Shown: piece by piece, positions 24,801-36,115 of the stretch
Layout of the letters: each line of letters opens with the position of its first letter
Position numbering within the stretch: position 1 is the stretch's first letter
DNA from: Gonatopus flavifemur
Lineage: Eukaryota; Arthropoda; Insecta; Hymenoptera; Dryinidae
Assembly: GCA_018340375.1 (NCBI GenBank)
Contig: JAFFJZ010000002.1
Span: forward strand, 29,034,001 to 29,098,000
Direction: 5' to 3'
Length of the DNA: 64,000 nt
Notes under the pieces: generated by a model
Told to the model about the DNA's origin: nothing
The model's database searches: none
The model's input: only the letters and a program-made list of their open reading frames with translations
Translations under genes and position numbers: made by a program

Positions 24801-26245
24801 GACAATTTATTGATTGGCAATATCATTCAAACTCCTCGGATGAAAAAAAAAAATGGTTGTACAGAGCGTCACTTGAGACTTCAACAATTAAAAGTTGACA
24901 ATTAGGAAAATAATAACTCAAACTCAGTTGACCTGGAAACTTTTTGCAACAGAGACGTATTAATGCGCAGTTACAATCTGCAAATTCCTCATGGCTATCG
25001 CATTAACTCTACTAGAAATTCATTCTCCGAACCTAGTCAGATTAACGTCGACCTTACTCGAATCCTGACAAGGAGTTGAAAACACCGATGGCATGCATGG
25101 TAGAAAACTCGGGTGAAGATTTAGATTGAATCCAAATATAGCTGGGACCGTATTCGGATTTTGTTCGATAGCACATTTTCATCCGATTTCATCCCGATAT
25201 CGTCAAAAGTTCGAATAGGGAAGTTCATTCCTTATTTTGAGTAATTTTCTGCTTTTTGGGTATTCGATATTCCATAAAATGAGATGAAAATTTACCGAAT
25301 CATGGTATAAAATGATGAATACATATGAAAACCCTGAGGAAAATAAAGTTGTTCAATTTATATCTTACGAAGTCAATATTTAGACGATTTATAAAGTAGG
25401 TCGAGCTACCACAATTCGAGTTAATTTTACAACAGCTAATGTGAGATAAACTACAACCGATGTAGAAGATCTTGCATTCTCTGCTGTTGAATCAACTAAA
25501 ATTTTAAAAATCGTCCAAATATTGACTTCACAAGTGTAATATGAACAAAAATCAAAACCCATCTTTCGGACTCCAAACATGACTCTGTTCACATTAAATC
25601 TGGATTCTATTCGGCCTCCATCCGAGCAACTGCATAATACAAAGTGTATGACATGAATTCACTCTCTCATAAATTGAAATTCTACATGGCACTGATTTCT
25701 ACATATTCGAAGATATCTGTAAAATTGTTTGCGCATACGTTGGTTCTCACATGTCTTCTCGAAATTACAAGAGAAGAGAAGAACTTTGTAACATAAAATA
25801 TCCACGTTGTACTGAACTATTTTTTGTTGTTGTCCAAACTATAACCTTTCCACTTGAATCACTATTTGGAACCCAATAACTGCGAAGCACAACATACATA
25901 TCTGTAGAATTTCAAAAATATGCATGCGTGTTATAATATTCATTGTATCGAGGACATAATGGATGAGGAAAATTGCAATTGCAAAATGAATGATCATCTG
26001 GTCGATATACATTACAAGATAAAAATTTCAATTCAAAACCTCGAAGCGCTGTGTTATTACACTGGTATCGAATTGAGTTATGAATATTGAATGGGTTTCC
26101 GTCAATATTATATCGTGAATACATAGATTGTATTATTTCAAAAGTACAATATTATATCACTTCTAGATTGTATTTTATCGTGAATTTCCGCATGATTGTA
26201 TACAAATCGTATTTGATGGATAATTCTTCCCAGAGCACGACGACA
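21874..26245. other. Non-coding stretch, no gene seen
   Basis: AT-rich with purine-rich tracts (23250-23380) and a somewhat GC-richer block at 23500-24600. Open frames here (for example 24504-24905) lack recognisable domains, signal peptides or flanking splice sites that would support them. Confidence 0.45.
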
Positions 26246-28437
26246 CACTGAGAAACAAAATTCTTTGAATTAATGACATTGATTACTATCAAATCATCTC
26301 ATTGAAATTTATTTTTTGAAATCAAAAACGCACTCTATTGACTGAATAACTAATTATTTTTGTCAATATCATCTTTCATCCGATTTATAACTCTCATTTG
26401 ATGAATTCCAAAGTGAAAATCAATGAGATACAACTTCAATTTTATAACGTAAAGTTTCGTATGGAAATCAAGGTTGATTATATTTGAAATTCTGAACAAT
26501 CAAGTATTTGACATGATAATTGTTCTCTTCACCATAATAATTATCGACTCCAAGTGAAAATATATTTCATAAAATGAATAGACATGGCTTACAAATGATG
26601 AACTTCTTCCATCATGAGACAAACAACGCGAGATCAGGTTAATAAAATAATTATTATATTCAAGAACATGAAGTTATAGGACCAAAAATACTGTTATTCA
26701 TAAACCGGTACAATTGAGAGTATAATAATCTCATTCATTTCAATACAAGTGGTTTTGTTCGGATAATAAAATCAAATCATGTACCGAATAGTTGTGAATT
26801 TTAATTCCAAGAGTTCTATTTTTTCAACAGAAAACTAAATTCATGATCACAATGAGATACTTTTTCAATTCAAACTTCAGAGCAATTTCTTTGGATAAAA
26901 TCTATTTTATAGAACAGATTTCATATGAACAATGATAGTTTGGATACTTTTGAAATCAATAAAATGAAGTATTATAACCCATGATTTGGGAATTCAAATC
27001 GAATGAAGCTATTTTATTCATGCTAATAAATGTGTTCTCAAAGTTTGAATTGTTTATAGAAACAAAACGACAATTAAAACTCATGAAATCTGATAAATCA
27101 TCGTTACATATCTTTTCGAATCAACTCTTTGCCACTGGAAACATCGTTTAAATAATGTACTGCAAGATTTTTTGGCTTCAATAGTTAAATATTATCTCAT
27201 TCGATGGTTAATTGGTTTCAATAAATGATTCAAACTTCAGCAACATCTGAAAAATTACCTCATTAAAAATTTTCATTTATCATTGAACAAGGATTCTAGG
27301 CAATAAACCGCCAACCTGATTATTCTCGTCAATACTACGTTTGATGAGGTCAAAATTTTATACATTCTGCAAAATTCCAATGCCTTTTGCAAATAAAGGT
27401 TTCATCGAGTCCATAAAATGGATAGATCGATCGAATTTATGAATTCATTGAAACAAAGAAATATGTTTTTAGAATAAAAATGTATTGAATTCACTCCGAC
27501 AAATTGCGTTTACTTCTCAGAAGGTGGCAATACTTTCTCACAAGCTATCTTCCTGCAGTGCAGTTCGCATATGAAGAACTAATTCACCGTAAATCTATTG
27601 TGAGTAATATTTCGTCCTAATAAATATTTCTTTCAGGTTTTGGCATCGAACATCATCAACGGAAATGACTTGATCGCGGAGAAAAACAGTTTCTTCGAAC
27701 TTCTTGATCATATTAATCATCTGATCGAGAATAATCCAATTGTTTTCAAATTAACTACAGATCACACAGGAACTAAGAAGGTCGGCTCCGCCCTTGCGCG
27801 AATGCTCTGACTCCTGCTTATTTCCTTTTATTCTGGAAATTTTGTAAAATATCATTCATCCAATCAAAATGAATTTCATTGATTCGAAGAAAGATTTATT
27901 TATATCAATAAGTTCTCTGAAGGATTAGAAAATCTCTTTGTACATTTTATGGAATAATTTCTTAGATAGGGAAGAATATTCATTGTTTCAAATATTGATT
28001 TATTTACAGAAAATTTTCATTTCATATCCATGAAAACATTTTATTTCGAATGCAAGAAATATTTATATCATTTATATTCATATTTTCCTATTTTAAAACT
28101 TTTTTTATTCAAATAATGAAATATTTTATTGAAAGGAGAAATTATCATTTTGGCACTACAGTTGGTTATTTTACAGTGTTATGAATGGCTTCTACCCATC
28201 AAGTGCGTAATTCATTGAATCAAATTATATTCCATGAATTCGAAAATCAAAATTTTCCATCCAATCACTTTTTCATCAATCCTAAGTACCTCATATTTCA
28301 ATTAATGGTCCCACCACTTCCGTATGAATCACATATTAAATGAAGTTGATGCAATAACTCTACAGATACCATTGGATGAATTCATTTCTTAGACTCAAAG
28401 AAAAATTCATCGGTTCAAAATATTTTTCTTCTCAGTG
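26246..28437. mobile_element. 2.2-kb element with CACTGAGAA ends
   Basis: Left end CACTGAGAAACAAAATTCTT and right end (inward) CACTGAGAAGAAAAATATTT share a long imperfect inverted repeat. Flanks are CA and TA, so the duplication is not exact. Subterminal DNA is full of degenerate AATTCATTGA/TGAAT words in both orientations, as in long MITEs. The exon-like ORF at 27637-27810 lies inside. Confidence 0.65.
27637..27810 (+). other. Exon-like ORF of unknown origin inside a CACTGAG element
   Basis: A strong acceptor-like TTTCTTTCAG precedes 27637. From there the frame is open for 57 residues to a TGA at 27808-27810, starting VLASNIINGNDLIAEK and ending KKVGSALARML. Base composition is richer in GC than the surrounding element. 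No upstream partner exon or start codon was found, and I do not recognise the protein. It may be a captured gene fragment, the last exon of an unrecognised gene, or chance. Confidence 0.3.
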
Positions 28438-30442
28438 TAGTTTAACTTCCAACACTTCTTAAAAATGAAAATTCCTTTTCGACAATGAGTAGAGGGAGAA
28501 ATTAAAATGCGAATGAATGAGATATGTTCGTCGGTGTCTGACCATAGATGTACTATTTCCACTCTGCGGTAATCGAAAATAGACGAGTACTGGTTCATCT
28601 CCAAAACAGTGTTTTTTTTTAATTAAAACCATTTGGTAGAATTTTCACCATGTGTTGGAGATTACAACCCTTTGACTAGTCTCCAACCAGGTTTTTCTCT
28701 GCCGAATTGAACCATGAATTCAGTGGTCTAATCAAATCTTCTATCCGAGGATTAATCAACTTTACGATCATCACCCACATTCACGTCGTATTGTATTTGG
28801 AAACCATGTAGAGAAACGTGCACTCTATCACCTGAATGATAAACACAGTGGATGGTTGTGCAACCCCAAACGTACCAATCTTGATATCACGAGGGTTTGA
28901 AATTGTTACATGAAAGGTATTTCCCAATAACTGAATATTACCTACCAATCATCTCGAATGAGGTAGAAACATGCGAAGCTCTTGGATTATTTATGCCGAA
29001 ATGAACAATCGAAAAGGAAAACCATCTATCTGACATTTTTTTTTGAACAGTTGATCGTTCGTCAAACCGGTATTCAATGAGCAATTTCTTCATCCAATTA
29101 TTCTCTCATGCTGCAAAGAAGCCTTTTTCTTTCCACTTTCCTTTCTTTCTTTTTTTTTCTTCTTTTTTTGTCCCATCTACACGATAATCCTCCGCGGCTC
29201 AGTGCACCTTAGCATCTTTTATTCGTGGAAACGAGCATCGTGAGCAATTTCAACGATGAGTAATGCAATTTCCTTACCCACTCAGCAATAGAGAACCGGG
29301 CGTTTCCTTTGTGACGCCCTAGCCTACCTTTTTAGGTCACCATTTCCCATATATAAGTGCTCGTACACGTATGAACGTGTATAGATTTCTTTGTACGTAG
29401 ATACATGTATATATATTAAAAGAAACATTTCGAACATTTCAATTGGATTTAATTTTCAAAAGGAAATCTTTGAAGAAACTTGCCATCGATGATGATGTAT
29501 AGCTTATTCATTTCTATTTGACAGATTATTGCAGCATGAATGTACAGCAGCTCGGAGCACGGTACAGCTTCTAGCAATGCTCACTTGTTTCGTGGATCAT
29601 ACTGCGCGATCATCGAGCACGTGACTTGTGAAGGAATTTGAGAACACAATCGTCTATCCGATTGACTAACCCCCGTGATATGATACGATGCGATGCGATC
29701 AGATATAATCTACCGCACGAACGGCTCACATTTTCATCCTGGATCTAATGTTATGTATATACGGGTATATGTATGTATGAATGCATCTATGCATCCCCTT
29801 GTGATGGAAACGTTCAAGGGGAAGGAAGAAATTGCGAGGGGCGCGTATAGGCAGGTTATATTCGAAATGCAAAGCGGATAATATCGGTAATAGGATCTGA
29901 ACCGGTCGTAGTTACCTGGGCATTAACGTTATAATAGGGGCGACATCATGACATACGTAACTCGGTAACGTAATATACGCTTTCCTATTTATACACGATA
30001 CATTGGAACGAGGATACCAATGAATTCCTCGAGCTGGTTCATGATTTTTCATCAAACATTCCTAAATCATGTTTTTTGGTTCTGTGGAACAATCTTTCTG
30101 AAACAGACTGCATTTTAATGTGGAGTGGGAATTCGATTGATATAAAATAAACACAAATAGTTAATTCGTAATATACAATTTCCAATCGGAATCCACAATG
30201 AGAATTCGTATACACGCTATTCAGGCAATCTGTTCGAGCTTCAGGATACTCAACATTTACTGCATATTTTCTTCTCATTTTCTTGTTTTTTGTTTCATGC
30301 TTCTCTTCTATGCTACTCCATATTTAGACTACTTTAGATCCAGACTCTTGATTGTATATTCTCTCCAGTGACCTTTTCTAGAAAGTTGATATTTTAATCT
30401 CTATGTGAATTCTGTTGCTTCATACTTTTCTATTATTGGATA
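28438..30442. other. Non-coding stretch, no gene seen
   Basis: AT-rich sequence with T-rich tracts around 29130-29170 and short alternating runs near 29400. No supported exon. Confidence 0.45.
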
Positions 30443-31350
30443 ACCCGTGTGGAAATTTTTCCGGACTCAGACCTGGACCAGGTTTATAATCCCTACTTAA
30501 AATGTGGCCTTGGTTAGGACACCTGGGTTGGCCCCAACTTGAGGTGTTATATACGCTTTTCAATCTAGACCTCGTCGTGGTGCCCAAAATTACATCAAGA
30601 ATTCCACTTGGACCAACTCAGGGAATTCATTTTAGCCCATATGAATTTTCAAATTTCATCCTGCGCTGGGCCCCAGGATATTTGAGTGATATTTCTGGGT
30701 TAAGAGACAAATGAATTTGCTCCAGCGAAAAGAAGCAAATGTCATTGCAAATCGAATTCAAAATTAAAAAATCCGAATTCATTGATGCTACTTTGTTTGT
30801 AAAAGAAGTAGTTGTGAAGTTTTCAATTCACATAACAACCAAAATTCCAAATAATGTGGTTCTCCTTAGAAATGGCTATGTAATGGGAATCGAAAAGAAG
30901 CAATATGGCATCCGTAATATCTATTTACGGGAAAATCTTAATGTCGAAAAAGAGAATACCAGAATCAGTTAAGAATGCAACTTTTCCTCTGAATTTTGTG
31001 GAAACGAAATCAATCGTGATGAGACTTAATATGTAAAATATTTGTTATGTCACCTTCACATACATGAACGCTTATAGAGCAACTGGAAAAAGTTATTCAT
31101 TCTTATTGTCAACAATTAATCTGCATTTGATTCATATGAACATTGGATGAACGTTTCTCACAACAAGTATAAAACATATAATTCATGTTGCCCAGGGCCT
31201 ATATGGGCTGTGGGTGAGCATCTTTAGATTAAAATATCCGGGGAGTACACTAGCAACCCCAACTGGGGCCCACGTGGGCCGTGGGTGGGACTCTTATATT
31301 GAATGCCTAAGTTCCACCCTTACGATGCCCACGATTGATTTCCACACGGG
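30443..31350. mobile_element. 0.9-kb element with CCCGTGTGGAAAT ends
   Basis: Left end ACCCGTGTGGAAAT and right end ATTTCCACACGGG are inverted, near TA on both sides (the left TA is displaced by one base). A GGCCC-rich segment near 31255-31290 (GGGGCCCACGTGGGCC) is itself palindromic. The interior includes the frame at 30739-30972. Confidence 0.65.
30739..30972 (+). pseudogene. Unrecognised 77-aa ORF inside a transposable element
   Basis: ATG-initiated frame with mixed beta-like composition (VVVKFSIHITTKIPNNVVLL, then KKQYGIRNIYL). Length and location suggest a relic of a protein carried by the element or of an older insertion. No family can be named and it may be non-functional. Confidence 0.3.
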
Positions 31351-32411
31351 TATAGAGTAGAATTTTCGAGCTGCTGTTATGAAATATCTATACGAATTCT
31401 TTCTATTCTTTATGTTTATACTTATATTCCTTATGTAGTTCTGAGGAGCCTCTGTCCTAGGACATAAGAAATTACTGAAGACTGAATATATACGAGACCT
31501 ATTATTATTATTTCACGGATTAAAGATTTTTGCTTTATTTACACTTCATTCCACCTGACTTTTATAAAACAGAGACCGTAACAAGTGGCTTCTCGTCGTT
31601 ACTCGCAATATATTCTTCACTCTGTAGAATTTATAAAGTGTAACACAATATCGATCGTAAAGTATTATAGTTGCCGATCGATCTTACACCAATGCAGTTA
31701 TATTCATGAAATTCACCTTTTATGTATGCCCCTTCCGTTCATGCTCATTAACCGGAACAAATATGTCATCTAAATCAGCTCCAGCTAATCTTGAATCGAC
31801 GAGATGTCATTTGTTCATACATATCAACCCATATAATCTATTGAAGGTAACTAGATGCTTCTCTGTGCGTCAATGAATGCTATGCGGGTTTGTTCGCGTT
31901 TGATTAGTACCATTAGGGAGCTATTTTGGTGGCTTGAGTACTAATACTAGATACGGACTAATACGATTTTACGATCACGACTCGATAATGCGGGCTTTCC
32001 CCGAATTATTTTACGTAATTAGCTGTATAATTATTCACATATCGCCGCGTACGTGTATATACGTATCGTAACTGTTGCCTGCTGCTGCTGTTGCTGCTGC
32101 CGCCTCTCATCAAGCTCAACGTACAAAGAAAAATTCATCTCAAAATGAGAGTATTCCTCTCATTTTGATGCAACTTCTCCTCTGATATATGGTATCAAAA
32201 GTATTCTTCTCCATTTGAGAAGATTAATCTTTGTGATGAAAGAATTTTCATTTGTTCAAAATACTCTCAAACGTAGAGGCATATTCTCAATTGGAGGAGA
32301 AAACAAAAGTTGATGATGATGATGATGAAAAATAACTGTTTTCTCGTCCTCTATGATGTGAAATAATTGAAATGGCATTTGATTATTTCTTTCTTATTGA
32401 GTAGTAAACTA
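31351..32411. other. Non-coding stretch with a CTG/CAG-type microsatellite
   Basis: Contains a CTGCTGCTGTTGCTGCTG run near 32080-32097 and a GATGATGATGATGATGA run near 32313-32328. Around 32130-32310 short words of the type CTCAAAATGAGAG/CTCTCATTTTG form small palindromes. No exon seen. Confidence 0.5.
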
Positions 32412-32419
32412 CTCTGAAA

Positions 32420-33206
32420 GGCAGGGGATGATTTATGCACGTAAGAATCATACACGTATTAATTGTACACGAAAAATAAAACCCAAAAGTATTTACAGTA
32501 ATAATTTTTGTCTAACACATAATATTTGTGCACGTTTGTACATAAAATATTTCACAACCCACTGAGCATTTCCGTTGGAATCTTGCATTAACATTGCAGC
32601 GATATTGATGCGATCTTGAAATTACTTGTCTTTCAATTTACAAATGCAATAATACAAAAGTAACTTGCAAAAATATCGTTGAAATATCACCTGATAACGT
32701 AACATTGCTGCAATTTACTTGTAATTGGATTTCAATATCGCATCAACATCGATGCAATGTTAATGCAAGGTTTTAACGGAAATGCACAGTGGAAAGCTTT
32801 AAAAATGTAATGAACAGAAATTGTACACATATTGTTTATTCACGATCGGAAAATAAAATGAATCAGTGTATAATTATTGTACTCCCAATCTAATTCATAG
32901 TAATTATTCAATGAAACGAAAAAAATTTCTCATATGAATTTTATTAGGTGTACAATCATTATATACTAATTAATTACATTTTTTGTCCGTGCATAAAAAC
33001 ATGTGTACGATTTTTGTAGATCACTTTTTTTTTCAAGTATAAAAAATATTTAGTGTAAATTTTCTTATCAAATAATTTTACGTGCACCAAAGCTTATGTA
33101 TTAAATATGAGGTATTGAAAACAAAAATTATTAGTGTAAATACTTTTGGGTTTTATTTTTCGTGTACAGTCTGTATGATTCTTATGTGCATGAATCATAC
33201 CCTGTC
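32420..33206. mobile_element. hAT-like element with 8-bp target duplication, 787 bp
   Basis: The octamer CTCTGAAA lies on both sides (32412-32419 and 33207-33214). Ends read GGCAGGGGATGATTTATGCA and TGCATGAATCATACCCTGTC. The inverted repeat extends about 95 bp with small gaps (for example CGAAAAATAAAACCCAAAAG and its complement near 33143-33162). The 8-bp duplication fits hAT or P superfamilies. No transposase frame. Confidence 0.85.
32560..32791. mobile_element. Small MITE nested in the hAT-like element
   Basis: Left end CACTGAGCATTTCCGTTGGA and right end (inward) CACTGTGCATTTCCGTTAAA continue into a shared CTTGCATTAACATTGC. A related short element lies at 47532-47688. Confidence 0.75.
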
Positions 33207-33214
33207 CTCTGAAA

Positions 33215-35783
33215 CACGAAGAGCAAAAGGAATCATTAGGATTATTCTTTGGAAGATAACGTAGAGGAAATTGAATGTCTATTTATAAACAGATATTATC
33301 ACTTTTCAATAAAACTTTTATATAAAACATTTAGAAAAATACTCATTCACGAAGATTCTAAGCAAATTTGCAGAATATCTCAAACGTTCTTGTATTCCTT
33401 GAATTCATTACAGCTCCTTGAAGTTTGTGTGACGATTCGTTCAACATCTCCTCATTGAATATAAGAGATAGAGTCGGACTCTCACAAAGAAAGTTTGCAA
33501 CTAAATTTTCCTCGACTCGACGGTGTAGAAGCCAAAAGAGGAAAGTGAGAATAGTATTCGCAATACTGACACCGAGCAATCTACGAGGCGTAATGAAAAA
33601 AGATCTTGATCCAGATCGGAGTGAGAAGTTAGAGAAAATTAACTTTCGAATTGTATAACCGAACTGTACGTCACCTGTACAGTTTCAACAATTTAAAGTC
33701 GTTGAAAAGCTGTCGATGTCAGGGTTACTCGGGAGCAATCGGATATTTATTTCCCGCCTTCTCTCTTCCAAACGATTGCACGTTCTCCGAGCGATAAATC
33801 GCGAATTTCGAAACCAAAAGTATCATAGCATCATTTGGGAAATATGAAAAATGTATATAAAACTTGATTGAAAGACATCAAATATTAGACGTTATTAAAA
33901 TTCCTGGAAGTGTCCGAAGAAATGACATGATATAAACTTTACGTCTTCCATGCGATCCTCATTCGCTCAAGAATACCAGAATGTTATCTGGGTAATGAAA
34001 GTTTCAAAAAGCGTTAATGAATACATATCCGCCGTGGAAAAAAAGGAAGAAATGAAATATATCTCTATGTAAAGTGGAATTAATGCAATCGGAGTGTTGA
34101 TTGCAAGGAGATCGGTGAGGAATAGGTACATTTTGAATGATAACACGTTTAATGCAGTCTTTTTGCAATTTCACGCAATGCAAGGCAATTTTATGGTAAG
34201 ATGCATTTTGATTATCTAACGGCGAAGATGAGGGAGCTGTGCAATCGCTGGTCGGTGTTATACTTACCTGGCTAGTACGCGAACAAGGAAACTAATTAGC
34301 GATGTTCTCAAGAGTCATCACGAGACGACAATTTCAGATAAGGGAAAACGACACTTCAGCACGTTGACAACCCACAATGGCGCAAGCAATTCGAGAAACC
34401 TCGTAAGGAAATCGAATTCCAGGAAGAAAAAAAGAAGGAGGAACAGGAGAAGAAGAAGAAGAGAAAAAACACGTACCTATTAAGATAGCAGAAGAAAATT
34501 GAAAACAATGGTGGAGACTTGATATACGTGTATTAGATTTTCTACGTTGTTTACGTGTTTGGTTATCTGAAATTGAAGGGAGATTATTTAGTACCACTAT
34601 CAAACATTCATTTCTCATAAATGTGGGGACAAAAATTCATTTCACTAGAATTCCCTCAAGAGGATTCATTCATTTCAACGCTGTGCTGGAAGTGAACCTT
34701 CCTTCTTTCCGTAATTGAAATTCATAAAAATGTATCAAATAATTTGTCTCTAAATTATCCACGTAACCAGTGAAAATGAATTCTAATTAGAAAAAGAAAC
34801 CCCGAATTCAACGTCCCTTAAATGCTAATAAGAAAGTATTCCCCTCTTGTATTAATCCCTTCAACCCCAAACTTTCCTTTTATTCTATGCAATTTCCCGT
34901 TCGGTTAATTTTAATTAATATTTCTTAATTTCGAAGAGATTTCGTTGAAATCCTTAGTTCGACTTTTTTTATCGAGCATCGGCGGTGTTACCTCGAACCA
35001 ATACGAATGCGAGAAATTGTAGAAATTTGAAACGCACTCGCGGGAGACGTAGTAAAAGAGCAGAACAAAGATAACGGGGTTCGCACGGAAATGTGAAACT
35101 GTATGAAGTTGCACCTGACTGTATCGTTGAAAAGAGAAAGGAGTACAGAGAAGGACGGATACGAAGAGCGGAAACCAAAAGTTCCGGTCATCCTCGCAAA
35201 AAGAAGGAAGTAATCTTGTTAGCGAAATTGTAAAACTGAGAGAAACATGGAGAGTTTTACGTAATATAAATTTATCACCCCCTCCCTCGAGCTCTCTATA
35301 TCTTTTTCATTTTCTCGTCATTTGGTTTTTGTCCTTTCTTTTATTCCGAACATTTGCGGGAACGGAAACCTATGTTCGACTTTGTTTTTCATTTTTCATC
35401 ATTTCATTACAACCGCTTCTTTCTCCGCGAGATATAATAACGCGGAGAGGAAATTGCAGTTCAATCAGTTTCATCAACTCCATTTCAATATTTTACTCGC
35501 GGGGTCTCATAATATCACCTCGATGATCCTGGTTATCAATTCAACAGCAGCAGCGCTGGTAGTAAAAGTATAGAGAAACGAGAATAGAGTTTGTAACGAT
35601 GTAAACGGTGAATTCACGGTTGAATGGATCCAAATGTGTCCAATTGGGAGGAAAAAAAAAGACTTTTTATTATTCTGTTTTTCTCTCGAAGTCAATTACC
35701 GTTAGTTTCGAATAATACAAAAGGACGAAAAAACATTGTCACGATATGTTTCATAATTTGTTCTTTTGGATCGATTGTTACAG
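33215..35783. other. Non-coding stretch upstream of the first iRhom exon found
   Basis: Unique-looking AT-rich DNA. The DNA directly before the exon may be an intron or the promoter/5' UTR; the sequence does not decide. No exon with an obvious iRhom N-terminal motif was found. Confidence 0.4.
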
Positions 35784-36115
35784 ACGCTGACGAGGCAACG
35801 TCCTCGGGAGAGATCGAAAACCAGCCCCGAATCACGTAGTTTTCCACCCAGTGCGATGGCCTATATGGCGAGAACGGAGACGACATCGTCCCCGGAGAGC
35901 GGACAGGACGAAGAAGACACCTTCTTCGAGAAACCACCTCCTCCCCCGCCACCTCCCCCGCCCCCACCTCCACCATCGAATCAGCAGACGACGCAAATCG
36001 ATTTGCAGAGCACAACCAATTTGGTCAAGGATGAAGAGATTGACTCTAAGGTCGGAGAACTACTTGACACTACGGTCGAACATTTGCGAGGTGACACTTC
36101 CGAGGAACTGGTCAG
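35784..36115 (+). CDS. rho-5: iRhom exon 1 of those found (N-terminal cytosolic region)
   Basis: The acceptor ends TTACAG at 35783 and the donor is GTAAAT at 36116. The exon encodes a basic Ser/Arg/Pro stretch, the first in-frame ATG (35856), an acidic patch ending EEDTFFEK, a run of about 14 prolines, and an acidic tail. Upstream codons are open back through the acceptor, and the residues before the ATG (SRSFPPSA) look coding. They resemble the low-complexity part before the acidic motif of vertebrate iRhoms, so an upstream coding exon is plausible. Confidence 0.85.

Noticed and set aside
24504..24905. 133-codon frame as a host gene
   Set aside because: No signal peptide, domain or splice partner; translation becomes low-complexity and runs through an A-run.
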